Part shown: positions 8,324 to 16,783 of the stretch, in pieces
Position numbering within the stretch: the first letter of the stretch is position 1
Layout: every line of letters begins with the position of its first letter
Assembly (NCBI RefSeq): GCF_051133435.1
Contig: NZ_JBPGNY010000001.1
Location: 434,001 to 498,000 of the forward strand
Direction of reading: 5' to 3'
DNA: 64,000 nucleotides
From: JAAYAO01 sp051133435
Lineage (GTDB): Bacteria; Actinomycetota; Actinomycetes; Propionibacteriales; Propionibacteriaceae
Notes under the pieces: model-generated
The model's database searches: none
What the model saw: only the letters and a program-made list of their open reading frames with translations
What the model was told of the DNA's origin: nothing
Position numbers and translations under genes: made by a program

Positions 8324-10006
8324 TTACAGAACGCCGGCGGCGTCGCGGGCGGCGATGTAGCCGTAGACAACACCCTGACCGATGGTGGCACCGGCACCCG
8401 GGTAGGTCCGGCCGAAGGCGTTGGCCGCGTTGTTGCCGATCGCGTACAGGCCCTCGATCACCGAGCCGTCAGGCCGCAGCGCCCGGGCGCGGTCGTCGGC
8501 CACCACGCCGCCGCAGGTGCCCAGGTCGCCGAGCACGATCTCCACGGCGTAGAAGGGGCCCGTGCTGAGCGGACGCAGGTTCGGGTTCGGGGTGACGGTC
8601 GGGTCACCGTAGTAGCGGTCGTAGGCCGACTCGCCGCGGTGGAAATCCTCGTCCAGACCGTTGGCGGCCATCACGTTGAAGTTGCGGAAGGTGGCCTCGA
8701 CCGCATCCACCGGCAGGCCGGCGGCCCGGGCCAGTTCGGCCGGGGTGCGGCCCTTGAAGGCGATGCCCTCGTCGTACCACTTCTGCGGCAGCGGCTGCTT
8801 CGGGAACACCTGGGTCGCGAACACGTAGGAGTCGCGGTACTCCTGGTCGAAGACGATGAAGGTCTTGCCGACCGGGTTACCGTCCTTCTCGCGCTGCAGG
8901 ATGACCTGCCCGTAGGTCATGTAGTCGCACGACTCGTTGACGAAGCGATTGCCCGAGGAGTCAACGATGAACGAGCCGGGCAGCGAACGCTCGGCGAGCA
9001 TGACCGTGGCCTTGCCGTTGCCCACCGGGGCCACCGCCGGGAACCACCAGACGTTCTCCATCCCGCCCAGGTCGGCGCCGGTGTTGTTGGCGATCTCGAT
9101 GGACTCACCGGTGTTACCCGGGTTGCCGAGCGCCCAGGAGGGCTGGAAGGTCTCGGTCTGGTACTTGCGGCGCCATTCGACGTTGTGGTCGAAGCCACCG
9201 GCGGCCAGCACCACACCCTTGGTGGCCTTGACGGTGATCTCGCGGCCCTGATGCTCGACGATCGCGCCGGTGACCCGGCCGTCCTCGGTGATCAATTCCT
9301 TGAGCCCGGTGTTGATCCAGATCGGGGCGTTGGTGTTCAGCACACCGGCCAGCAGGCCGCCGGCCAGTGCCTGGCCACCGGCGGTGTACTCCTTCTTGAA
9401 CAGCACCTTGCCGATCAGGCCCTTGAGCACGCGGCGGAAGATCAGCGGGAAGGCCTTGAACGGAAGCTTGCGCATCAGGTTCATCAAGCGGTAGTCCACA
9501 CCGGTGATCGGCATCGGCACCGGCGGATTCAGGCCCGACCCGCGCAGCAGTTCGCGATTCTCACCCAGGATCGACAGGTCGAAGGGCTTCGACTCGCAGG
9601 TGCGGCCGGCCGGCGAACCACCCGGCGCCTCGGGGTGGTAGTCGGAGTACCCCTTCGACCACATCAGATCCAGCGGGGTGGTGCGGCGCAGCATGTCGAC
9701 CGCGGCCGGGCCGTGATTGACGTAGGCCTCCGAGCGCTCGGCCGGGGCCGAGCCGTCCACCACGGCGTTCAGGTAGTTGCGAATGCGTTCGGTGGTGTCG
9801 GCGGCGCCCGCCTCGGCCAGCACGGCATTGCCGGGCACCCAGAACGCTCCACCGGACAGTGCGGTGGAACCTCCGAGCTTGTCGGTCTTCTCCACCAGCA
9901 GCGTCTTCAAACCGGCTTCATGGCCGGCCAGAACGGCAGCCATACCGGTACCGCCGCCGATCACGAGCAGGTCGACGGTGGTGTCCTGAGGGGTTTCGAT
10001 GGGCAC
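8324..10006 (-). CDS. FAD-dependent oxidoreductase, 3-ketosteroid-delta1-dehydrogenase-like
   Basis: 560-aa flavoprotein of the fumarate reductase/KstD family. The Rossmann motif LLVIGGGTGMAA (GGGTG at about 17-21) is followed by EKTDKLGGSTALSGGAFWVPGN, the KstD-type FAD signature. GVVLAAGGFDHN, PLSTGPFYAVEI and GNNAANAFGRTYPGAGATIG near the C-terminus complete the FAD and substrate blocks. Start is GTG 10006 behind GGAGG; the open frame extends upstream, but without family similarity. Likely 1,2-dehydrogenation of a ketosteroid or similar 3-keto substrate. No other steroid-catabolic gene is seen nearby, so the substrate is uncertain. Confidence 0.87.
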   Translation of the reverse strand: MPIETPQDTTVDLLVIGGGTGMAAVLAGHEAGLKTLLVEKTDKLGGSTALSGGAFWVPGNAVLAEAGAADTTERIRNYLNAVVDGSAPAERSEAYVNHGPAAVDMLRRTTPLDLMWSKGYSDYHPEAPGGSPAGRTCESKPFDLSILGENRELLRGSGLNPPVPMPITGVDYRLMNLMRKLPFKAFPLIFRRVLKGLIGKVLFKKEYTAGGQALAGGLLAGVLNTNAPIWINTGLKELITEDGRVTGAIVEHQGREITVKATKGVVLAAGGFDHNVEWRRKYQTETFQPSWALGNPGNTGESIEIANNTGADLGGMENVWWFPAVAPVGNGKATVMLAERSLPGSFIVDSSGNRFVNESCDYMTYGQVILQREKDGNPVGKTFIVFDQEYRDSYVFATQVFPKQPLPQKWYDEGIAFKGRTPAELARAAGLPVDAVEATFRNFNVMAANGLDEDFHRGESAYDRYYGDPTVTPNPNLRPLSTGPFYAVEIVLGDLGTCGGVVADDRARALRPDGSVIEGLYAIGNNAANAFGRTYPGAGATIGQGVVYGYIAARDAAGVL

Positions 10007-10116
10007 GATGGTTCCTCCAGAGTTGGCCAGATCATCAGCAGCGTAACCAGTCGGAGTCTTTCGGCGGCGCCGGCTCCCACCTTCCGGAAAGATGTGACCA
10101 GAGGCACAGGAAGTTC

Positions 10117-10704
10117 TCAAGAAGGCTGGTGGAGCTCGATTCCCGCGGCGCGTCCGACCTCGGCGAAGGCCACCGCCAGCTTCGGCGGGGTGGCGTGAGC
10201 GTTCAGGCCCGAGGGGTTGGGCAGCACCCAGTGATTGCCGTCCTGACGACCCAGCACCGCCTTCGGTCGCCGGTAGGCCTGGCGGTAGGAGGTGATGCCA
10301 CAGAAGGCCACCACCGCCGGCCGATGCCGCTCGTTGAGTTCGGCGATCCGGTCGACGCCGGCCTGCAGTTCCTCGGACGTCAGTTCGGCGGCCCGGGCGG
10401 TGGCCCGCTCGACGATATTGGTCAGCCCGATGCCCCGTCCCATCAGATAGTCGAGGTCCTCGGGCCGGAACCCGGCCGAGGCGTCGATGCGGTACTCGGT
10501 GATACCCGAATCGTGCATCGCCGGCCAGAACCGATTGCCCGGACGGGCGAAGTGGGCATGGGCGGCGGCCGACCACAGCCCGGGGTTGATGCCGACGATC
10601 AGCAGCTTCATGCCGGCGCCGAGCACATCGGGCACCACCTGATCACCGGCTGCGGCAACCTCGGCTGCGGTCGGGCGGCGACGTGTTGTGGCCGGCTCGG
10701 TCAT
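10117..10704 (-). CDS. mug: G/U mismatch-specific DNA glycosylase (Mug/TDG family)
   Basis: 195-aa uracil/thymine-DNA glycosylase that removes U (and T or ethenocytosine) opposite G in base-excision repair. The catalytic-loop motif LLIVGINPGLWSAAAHAHFARPGNRFW (GINPG with the active-site Asn) and the DNA-intercalating segment VLPNPSGLNAH are both intact. Two ATGs are possible; 10704 is chosen because GAGGAGG sits 7 bases upstream, whereas it lies only 1 base from the ATG at 10710. Divergent from bioY. Confidence 0.92.
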   Translation of the reverse strand: MTEPATTRRRPTAAEVAAAGDQVVPDVLGAGMKLLIVGINPGLWSAAAHAHFARPGNRFWPAMHDSGITEYRIDASAGFRPEDLDYLMGRGIGLTNIVERATARAAELTSEELQAGVDRIAELNERHRPAVVAFCGITSYRQAYRRPKAVLGRQDGNHWVLPNPSGLNAHATPPKLAVAFAEVGRAAGIELHQPS

Positions 10705-10811
10705 GGTCATGCCTCCTCGTCGTCGAACGGTAGCGTCCACGCGAACACCAACTCGCCGTGGGCCGGATAGGCTGCATAGGCTGCCCTGACAGACTGCCCG
10801 AAAGGACCACC

Positions 10812-11426
10812 ATGTCGTACCCCTCGCGCGATCGCTCGGAGTGGAGTCAACTCGACCTTGCTCTGATCGCGGTGTTCGCCGCGCTGATCGCCGCACTGAG
10901 CCTGACCCCGGCCATCCCGGTGGGCTCACTCGGGGTGCCGATCACCCTGCAGACCCTGGGGGTGGCCCTCACCGGGCTGATTCTCGGGCCCATCCGTGGC
11001 CTGTTGGCGACCCTGTTGTACCTGGCGATCGGGTTCGCCGGGCTGCCGGTCTTCGCCGGGTTCACGAGCACCTGGGCGGTACTGGCCAAGCCCTCCGCCG
11101 GGTACCTACTGTCCTTCCCGTTGGCCGCGTTGGTGGCGGGCCTGGTCTCACGGGCCCTGATGCGCCGGTTTCGGATGCAGCACAACTTCGCCTGGTTCTT
11201 CATCGGCGCGATGGTCGCCTCGGTGGTGACGCACATCTTCGGGATCATCGGCATGTCGCTGATCCTGCAGATTTCGCTGAGCGCCGCAGCCATCGGCGAC
11301 CTGGCCTACGTGCCCGGTGATATCGCCAAGGACCTGGTTGCCTCGGCGATCGCGGTGGCGGTGTTGAAGGCCTTCCCGCACATCGTGTTGCACCGGCGCC
11401 GGGTCACCACCCTGCAACCCGGATGA
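10812..11426 (+). CDS. bioY: Biotin ECF transporter S component
   Basis: 204-aa membrane protein that binds biotin for uptake. BioY hallmarks are ALIAALSLTPAIPVGSLGVPITLQTLGVALTGLILGP in the first helices, the LYLAIGFAGLPVFAGF segment, and GYLLSFPLAALVAG. About six helices. First gene of a three-gene operon with 4-bp ATGA overlaps to bioM and bioN. ATG 10812 follows GAAAGGACC. The 107-bp upstream gap contains a short repeat (GGCTGC twice, 9 bases apart) but no clear BioR/BirA operator. Confidence 0.96.
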   Translation: MSYPSRDRSEWSQLDLALIAVFAALIAALSLTPAIPVGSLGVPITLQTLGVALTGLILGPIRGLLATLLYLAIGFAGLPVFAGFTSTWAVLAKPSAGYLLSFPLAALVAGLVSRALMRRFRMQHNFAWFFIGAMVASVVTHIFGIIGMSLILQISLSAAAIGDLAYVPGDIAKDLVASAIAVAVLKAFPHIVLHRRRVTTLQPG

Positions 11427-12124
11427 TCCGGCTGGCCGGGGTCACGGTCGCAGTCCCGGTACTGAGGGCGGACGGTTCGGAGCACACCAAGACCCTGTTG
11501 CGCGACATCGACCTGACCCTCACCGAACCCCGGATCGCGCTGATCGGGGCGAACGGGTCGGGCAAGTCCACCCTGCTGCGGCTGCTGAACGGACTGCTGA
11601 CGCCATCGGCCGGTCAAGTGCTGGTGGACGGCCTGGACACCCACACCAAGGCCCGGCAGGTGCGGCAACGCGTCGGCTTCGTGTTCACCGATCCGCTGTC
11701 GCAGTTGGTGATGTCGACGCCGCTGGAAGACGTCGAACTGTCCCTGCGTCGCACGTTCAAGGACCGCCGCGAGCGCCGGGCCAGGGCCCAGCACCTGCTG
11801 GACGAGCGCGGCCTGGGCCACCTCGCCCACCAGAGCATCTACGACCTCTCGGGCGGCGAACGCCAACTCGTCGCCCTGACCGCGGTCTTGGCGATCGAAC
11901 CACAGGTGGTGGTGGCCGATGAACCGACCACCCTGCTGGATCTGCGCAACCGGGAACGCATGCGCCGGGCCTTCGCCGCTCTGCCCCAGCAGGTGATCTA
12001 CTCCACCCACGATCTGGACGTGGCCGCCGACGCGCAGCGAGTGCTGGTGATCGACGACGGACGGGTGGTCTTCGACGGCGCCCCCGCTGCTGCCATCGAC
12101 CACTATCGGGGCCGAATGACATGA
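11423..12124 (+). CDS. bioM: Energy-coupling factor ABC ATPase for biotin uptake
   Basis: 233-aa ATPase powering the BioY transporter. Walker A is LIGANGSGKSTLLRLLNG (about 37-54), the Q-loop is VGFVFTDPLSQLVM, the ABC signature is YDLSGGERQLVAL, Walker B is PQVVVADEPTT, and the switch His is STHDLD. The ATG overlaps the bioY stop by 4 bases, and its own stop overlaps bioN. Length is normal for CbiO/BioM. Confidence 0.95.
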   Translation: MIRLAGVTVAVPVLRADGSEHTKTLLRDIDLTLTEPRIALIGANGSGKSTLLRLLNGLLTPSAGQVLVDGLDTHTKARQVRQRVGFVFTDPLSQLVMSTPLEDVELSLRRTFKDRRERRARAQHLLDERGLGHLAHQSIYDLSGGERQLVALTAVLAIEPQVVVADEPTTLLDLRNRERMRRAFAALPQQVIYSTHDLDVAADAQRVLVIDDGRVVFDGAPAAAIDHYRGRMT

Positions 12125-12771
12125 ACCGGCACAACCAACTCTTCGGCCGTTTCATCCCGCGGCGCTCGCCGCTGCACCGGCTGCCGGCCGGGGCGACGAT
12201 GGTGCTGGTGATCGCGCTGGCGTTCAGCCCGGTGGTGATCGGCCGGTGGTGGGTGTCCTGCGCGATCCTCGGATTCACCTGGTTGCTGTTGCTCCTCGCC
12301 CGGATTCCACTCCGGGTGGCGTGGCCGCTGCCGTTGGTGATCGTGGCCCTGGTGGCGGTGCTGGTCGCCTATCACCTGTGGTTCAACACCTGGCAGCAGG
12401 CGGTGTTCATCGCCGCGAACCTGCTGGTGGCCGTCTATGCCGCCCGGCTGCTGATCGCCACCCAACCCACCCCGGCCCTGGTGGACACGCTGACCGCGGT
12501 GGCGCGTCCGGCGCGGGTGTTCGGCTTGGATCCGGAGAAGTTCGCGCTGGCAGTGGCGGTGATGTTGCGCAGCGTCCCCTACTTGCTGGGCATGTTCGGC
12601 GATGTCCGCGACGCCGCCCGGGCCCGGGGCCTGGAACGCAATCCCCTGGCCCTGATCTCCCCCTTGGTGGTGCGGGCGGTGGGCTATGCGGTGGCCACCG
12701 GTGAGGCTCTGGCCGCACGCGGTCTCGGGGAGCGCAGCGAGCGGCCCGGGGCCGGGTCGAGCCGGCCCTAG
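12121..12771 (+). CDS. bioN: Energy-coupling factor transmembrane protein
   Basis: 216-aa EcfT-type membrane scaffold linking BioY to BioM. An N-terminal LHRLPAGATMVLVIALAFSPVVI helix pair, further helices to about residue 120, then a cytoplasmic coupling helix pair with the conserved Ala-Arg-Gly motif (DVRDAARARGLERN) that contacts the ATPase. The last of the three biotin genes; the C-terminal ARGLGERSERPG is the second coupling motif. The gene converges with the siderophore-interacting gene, only 16 bases away. Confidence 0.93.
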   Translation: MNRHNQLFGRFIPRRSPLHRLPAGATMVLVIALAFSPVVIGRWWVSCAILGFTWLLLLLARIPLRVAWPLPLVIVALVAVLVAYHLWFNTWQQAVFIAANLLVAVYAARLLIATQPTPALVDTLTAVARPARVFGLDPEKFALAVAVMLRSVPYLLGMFGDVRDAARARGLERNPLALISPLVVRAVGYAVATGEALAARGLGERSERPGAGSSRP

Positions 12772-12787
12772 CCGTGCCGCGCAGCCG

Positions 12788-13573
12788 TCAGTTGTGCGGC
12801 GATCCGCTCGCGACGAGTTCTTCGCGCTCCATCTCGGCCACGAACTCACGCTTGCTCGCCTGCCAGTCGTCCTCGGTCAAACCGGTACGCCAGTAGCCGG
12901 AGATGGACACCTGTTCGCGGGGCACCCCACAGTCGACGAACAGGAAACGGCGCAGGTCTTTGATCATGTCGGCGTTGCCGTGCACGAAGGCACTCAGGCC
13001 CTCGGGGCGCCAGGCATGTTGCTGGACGGCTTGGGACAGGGGCAGTCCGGGGTGCCGGTCACCCCGATGCACCCAGTGCAGCCTGGTGTCGGGTCCACCG
13101 GGCAGGTCGATCCGGGCGTCGGGACCGGTGACCTCGACGAAGACCTCCGCGGCGGCATCGTCGGGGAGCCGCTCCAGAGCTGCGGCGATCGCCGGCAGGG
13201 CGGCCTCGTCGCCGACCAGCAGATGCAGTTCCGCTTCCGGGTCGGGCGCCCAAGCTCCCCCGGGCCCGCGAAACTCGATCTCGTCCCCGGGTTTCGCCGA
13301 AGCGGCCCACGGCCCGGCCAACCCCGCACTGCCGTGTACCACGAAATCGACCGCCATCTCGACGCGGTCGCGATCGAGAGATCGGATCGTGTAGGTGCGC
13401 GTGGCGTCGCCGAAGATGATCTTGATGTAGTGATCGGTGTACCGCAGCTCGGGCAGGGCGGCGATATCCGGGCCGGTGAACACCACCCGCACCAAATCCG
13501 GTGACAACCGTTCGGTGCGCCGTACCGTGGCCCGGCGCGTCATCCGTCGTGCCTGTTCTTTGTGCTGCACCAT
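12788..13573 (-). CDS. Siderophore-interacting protein (FAD-binding ferric-siderophore reductase)
   Basis: 261-aa cytoplasmic flavoprotein that reduces ferric siderophores to release iron. An N-terminal FAD-binding barrel carries RTYTIRSLD; the NAD(P)H-like C-terminal domain ends with the family signature ISGYWRTGLTEDDWQ. An IdeR/DtxR-like palindrome lies 16 bases upstream of the ATG, so iron repression is expected. No siderophore synthesis or uptake genes are adjacent. Confidence 0.93.
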   Translation of the reverse strand: MVQHKEQARRMTRRATVRRTERLSPDLVRVVFTGPDIAALPELRYTDHYIKIIFGDATRTYTIRSLDRDRVEMAVDFVVHGSAGLAGPWAASAKPGDEIEFRGPGGAWAPDPEAELHLLVGDEAALPAIAAALERLPDDAAAEVFVEVTGPDARIDLPGGPDTRLHWVHRGDRHPGLPLSQAVQQHAWRPEGLSAFVHGNADMIKDLRRFLFVDCGVPREQVSISGYWRTGLTEDDWQASKREFVAEMEREELVASGSPHN

Positions 13574-13588
13574 CTCACCCTCTCGAAG

Positions 13589-13609
13589 TTAGGTAAGGCA
13601 AGCCTTACA
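13589..13609. promoter_or_regulatory. DtxR/IdeR-type iron box
   Basis: TTAGGTAAGGCAAGCCTTACA contains the perfect dyad GTAAGGC-AA-GCCTTAC and resembles the actinobacterial iron-box consensus. It is placed in the promoter/leader of the siderophore-interacting gene, where repressor binding would block transcription under iron sufficiency. The regulator itself is outside the window. Confidence 0.7.
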
Positions 13610-13679
13610 TACTCTCCCGCGGACGGGATGGCCTGCATCCATCTACCGGGACGGATGCGCGTTCCACTAGGTTGCTGCC

Positions 13680-14111
13680 ATGACGATTCGTCCGTCCTTC
13701 GATGAACTGGGGCTGGCGACCGCCCGACTGTGGGCCACTCGCAGTGCCGATCCCAAGGTGCAGGTGGGTGCCTGCCTGCTCGATCACTGGAATCGCGTGA
13801 TCGGGGTGGGCTACAACGGACGTGCCTCGGGCGAGCCCAATGAGCGCGAGTCCCTCGCCCAGGGCCAGAGCGGGTTCATCCACGCCGAAACCAATGCCCT
13901 GCTGGCCGCGAACTGGAACGGCGAGGCGCACACCCTCTATGTCACCCACGAACCCTGCGCGACCTGCGCCCGGCTGATCGTGAACAGCCGCCGGGTGGTG
14001 CGGGTGGTGTACGAGATCGACTACACCGAGGTCTCCCGGTCCGAGGCGGGGCTGCCCTCGGGGGCCCGGATTCTGGAGGATTCCGGCGTCACCGTGTTGC
14101 GCTGGGAGTAA
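13680..14111 (+). CDS. Deoxycytidylate deaminase-family protein
   Basis: 143-aa zinc deaminase of the dCMP/ComEB branch. The zinc and catalytic motifs are HAETNAL (His and Glu) and PCATCARLI (two Cys). The N-terminal DPKVQVGACLLD and GYNGRASGEPNE segments are as in dCMP deaminases. The probable reaction is dCMP to dUMP, feeding thymidylate synthesis. No ribosome-binding site precedes the ATG, so the mRNA may be leaderless. Followed after 4 bases by an SDR gene. Confidence 0.85.
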   Translation: MTIRPSFDELGLATARLWATRSADPKVQVGACLLDHWNRVIGVGYNGRASGEPNERESLAQGQSGFIHAETNALLAANWNGEAHTLYVTHEPCATCARLIVNSRRVVRVVYEIDYTEVSRSEAGLPSGARILEDSGVTVLRWE

Positions 14112-14115
14112 CCCG

Positions 14116-15114
14116 GTGTCGAACACCCTCTACATCGTCACCGGCTGCGACGGATTCGTCGGATCGACGATCGTGCGCCGGTTGTTGGCACAGGGGTTGC
14201 GGGTGCGCGGGGTGAACCGCACCGGCCCGGCCGGACATCCCCACGAGGTGCGGGTGGCCGATGTCACCCACCCCGACCAGGTGGTGGCGGCCTTCGAGGG
14301 TGAGGACGACCGGGTGGTGATTCACACCGCCGGCAAGATCTCGATCGCCACCCACCTCGACCCCGAGCTGTGGCGGACCAATGTCGAGGGCACCGCCAAT
14401 GTGATCGCCGCGGCCCGCACCACCGGGGTGCGTCGGCTGGTCTACACCTCCTCGGTGCATGCCCTGCCGGTGCACCCGGGCGAGACCATGACCGAGACCG
14501 ACGAGTTCGGCGAGGTCGTCGGCGCCTATGCCACCACCAAGGCCGAAGCAACCCGCCGGGTGTTGGCCGCGAGTGACCTGTCCCCGGTGGTGGTGTATCC
14601 GTCCGGGATTCTTGGCCCGCACGACCCCGGGCAGGGGCATCTGACCCAACTGGTGCGCGACCTGATCGACGGGCAGATGCCGATCATCGTGCCCGGTGGC
14701 CACGACCTGGTCGATGTACGCGATGTGGCTGCGGGCACAATCGCCGCCGCCCACCGGGGCGAGTCGGGGGCGGGGTATCTGCTGACCGGTCACCTGGTGT
14801 CGATCAAACACCTCGCCCACGAGGTCGCCAAGATCACCGGACGGCGGGAGCCGTGGGTGATGCCGATGTGGCTGGCCCGGGCCACGGCCCGGATGGCCGA
14901 AACCTGGTACCGGCTGCGCCGGGTGCCGCCGCTGTACACCCGGTACTCACTGTTCACCGTTGCAGCCGGAGTGCGGTACAGCCACGCCAAGGCGACCCGG
15001 GAACTCGACTACCGGCCACGACGATTCACCGACACAATCACCGACACCGTCGCCTGGATTCGCCACGACAAGGAGCACACCGATGGACCTGCAGACCCTG
15101 CTCGACGAGCGTGA
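14116..15114 (+). CDS. NAD-dependent epimerase/dehydratase (extended SDR)
   Basis: 332-aa extended short-chain dehydrogenase. The nucleotide-binding glycine motif TGCDGFVGS lies at about 9-17; the catalytic YATTK has Tyr138 and Lys142, with an upstream Ser (TSSVHALP). The mid and C-terminal parts (RLVYTSSVHA, DVRDVAAGTIAAAHRG, GYLLTGHLVSIKHLA) match the dihydroflavonol/3-beta-HSD-like branch. GTG start at 14116. The end overlaps the next gene by 32 bases, so the two are probably co-translated. Substrate unknown. Confidence 0.87.
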   Translation: MSNTLYIVTGCDGFVGSTIVRRLLAQGLRVRGVNRTGPAGHPHEVRVADVTHPDQVVAAFEGEDDRVVIHTAGKISIATHLDPELWRTNVEGTANVIAAARTTGVRRLVYTSSVHALPVHPGETMTETDEFGEVVGAYATTKAEATRRVLAASDLSPVVVYPSGILGPHDPGQGHLTQLVRDLIDGQMPIIVPGGHDLVDVRDVAAGTIAAAHRGESGAGYLLTGHLVSIKHLAHEVAKITGRREPWVMPMWLARATARMAETWYRLRRVPPLYTRYSLFTVAAGVRYSHAKATRELDYRPRRFTDTITDTVAWIRHDKEHTDGPADPARRA

Positions 15115-15514
15115 GATCACCCGGTTGCTCGGGGTTTTCGCCCGCACCCTGGACGAACGCCACTGGCACCGGGTGTCGGAGGTCTTCGCCGAGGACATCA
15201 CCTTCGACTACGGACTCGGGGAACGGTCCGGGATGCCCGCGCTGATGGAGAACTTCCGCTCCCATCTCGACAATTGCGGGCCGAGTCAGCATCTACTGGG
15301 CAGCATCATCATCGAGGTGGACGGCGACACCGCGGAGAGTCGCAGCTACGTGCAGGCCCGCCACCAAGGTGCCGGGGACCGGGCCGACCTGTGGCTGGAC
15401 AGCAATGGCGAATACATCGACCGCTGGGAGCGTCGCGACAGCGGGTGGCGGATCGTCCGCCGCGATGCGCGCTGGTTCCACCAGAAGGGCGACCACGGGG
15501 TCTTCGGGCACTGA
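15083..15514 (+). CDS. SnoaL-like (NTF2-fold) protein
   Basis: 143-aa protein with the cone-shaped SnoaL/NTF2 fold pattern: LLDEREITRLLGVFARTLDERHWHRVSEVFAEDITFDYG at the N-terminus and a C-terminal WERRDSGWRIVRRDARWFHQKGD strand. Such proteins are isomerases, hydrolases or ligand-binding partners of small molecules. AAGGAG precedes the ATG at 15083, inside the end of the SDR gene; the two may share a substrate. No catalytic assignment is possible. Confidence 0.8.
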   Translation: MDLQTLLDEREITRLLGVFARTLDERHWHRVSEVFAEDITFDYGLGERSGMPALMENFRSHLDNCGPSQHLLGSIIIEVDGDTAESRSYVQARHQGAGDRADLWLDSNGEYIDRWERRDSGWRIVRRDARWFHQKGDHGVFGH

Positions 15515-15527
15515 GTGACCCGGCGGG

Positions 15528-16652
15528 TCAGCTCAGGCGCACCTCTGACTCCTCGTAGGGCAACTCGACGAAGGTTCGTCCCGGCGCGATCTTCAGCGGG
15601 CTGCCGTCGTCCAGGGTGAAGGTGAAGGGTTCCTGCACCTCGCCCTTGGCCCAGGTGCCGGTCACCGCCTTGCCGCCGTGGCAGTAGGTGAAGGCGCCCT
15701 TGGCCGACATGATGCCGTGAATCGGCTCGGCGCCACCTTTTCCTTCGAAGATCTTCTCGGTGGTCACTTCGGCGCGGATCACCAGGATGTTCTCGGTGGT
15801 CACCTGCTCACCGTCGACCAGGGTGTGTTCACCCCAGGGCATGAAGCGCCGGTAGAGTCCGGCGCCCTCGTCGAACTCGTAGCGCATGGTGTAGGCGTCG
15901 TTGCGTTTCCAGGGCACTTCGACCTGTCGGGCCGCGTTGCCGTTCTCGGTGCTGGGCTTGTCGTCACCGACGGCGAAGGGCAGATAGGGCTTGGCCGGGC
16001 CCTGGGCGAACTTCTCGTTGCGCTGTGACAGCACCTTCGGGTGGGCGACCACTGCCCGGTCGTACTTCTTCTGTCCGTCGTAGGTGTAGACCCGCGAGCC
16101 GTCAATCGAGTAGCTGCCGGTGCCGCGAGTTTCCATGTAGGTCTGCGATACGTCGAGGTGGTCGCTGTACTTCTCGGCGTAGTTCACCACCCACTGCGCT
16201 CCCCCGGTGTTGCCCACCACGGCCCCGATCGGTGCCAACAGTGGCACATCGACCGGACGGATGGAGCGCACCGGGATGACGCCCTCGGGCAGGGTGGTGT
16301 GGAAGACCGGCATCAGCCGGGTGGCGCTCTGCCCGGACGAATCGACGTAGCCGTCGAGTTGCACGAACACCAGATCGGCATCGTTGATGCCCGATTGGGG
16401 GTGTTCGTATTTGTTGTCGGGCACCTTCACCGCCACCGCGGCATGCTTGCCGGCCGCCTCATCGGGCAACGGTTTGCCGGTCAGCGGCCAGACCGGCGGC
16501 GGGGCGGGCGGCGGAGTGCTCGGCGGGGGCTGTGTGGGTTCCTTCTTTCCCTCCAGGAACTTGGAATCCACGTTCTGTCCACATCCGGTGGCGAGGACGC
16601 CGGCGGCGGCCAGGCCTCCCCATAACAAGGTTCGGCGGCTGATTTCGGCCAT
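15528..16652 (-). CDS. DUF3048 domain lipoprotein (YerB-like)
   Basis: 374-aa exported protein. The twin-arginine-like start MAEISRRTLLWGGLAAAGVLATGCG ends in a lipobox Cys. A Pro-rich linker (about 35-55) is followed by a DUF3048 domain: HAAVAVKVPDNKYEHPQSGINDADLVF and the Arg-containing PVRSIRPVDVPLLAP. A C-terminal DUF3048_C part includes the CHGGKAVTGTWAKG motif. Function of the family is unknown (cell-envelope location is likely). Single gene with its own promoter. Confidence 0.88.
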   Translation of the reverse strand: MAEISRRTLLWGGLAAAGVLATGCGQNVDSKFLEGKKEPTQPPPSTPPPAPPPVWPLTGKPLPDEAAGKHAAVAVKVPDNKYEHPQSGINDADLVFVQLDGYVDSSGQSATRLMPVFHTTLPEGVIPVRSIRPVDVPLLAPIGAVVGNTGGAQWVVNYAEKYSDHLDVSQTYMETRGTGSYSIDGSRVYTYDGQKKYDRAVVAHPKVLSQRNEKFAQGPAKPYLPFAVGDDKPSTENGNAARQVEVPWKRNDAYTMRYEFDEGAGLYRRFMPWGEHTLVDGEQVTTENILVIRAEVTTEKIFEGKGGAEPIHGIMSAKGAFTYCHGGKAVTGTWAKGEVQEPFTFTLDDGSPLKIAPGRTFVELPYEESEVRLS

Positions 16653-16762
16653 GCTGTTGCCCTTCGCGAAGCACTATTGCGTTTGGCATCGTAGGGCCGC
16701 TGTGGGTGCCGATCCGGCGCCACCCCAAGGGGTGTAACAACTTCTTAAGGGAGTTTCAGAAA

Positions 16763-16782
16763 CGATCCGCCGAGGCGGTTCG
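16763..16782 (-). terminator. Hairpin terminator after trpF
   Basis: CGATCCGCC and GGCGGTTCG form a 9-bp stem with one mismatch and a 2-base gap, directly after the trpF stop. On the minus strand it is followed by TTTCTGAAAC, a partial T-tract. Confidence 0.5.
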
Positions 16783-16783
16783 G

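Noticed and set aside
10021..10576. Upstream extension of the KstD-like frame.
   Set aside because: It is antisense-like low-complexity sequence over the Mug gene; GTG 10006 has a proper ribosome-binding site and starts the FAD domain correctly.
10711..10929. N-terminal extension of the Mug frame by 73 codons.
   Set aside because: The extension overlaps the bioY start and lacks similarity; a strong ribosome-binding site fits the internal ATG at 10704.
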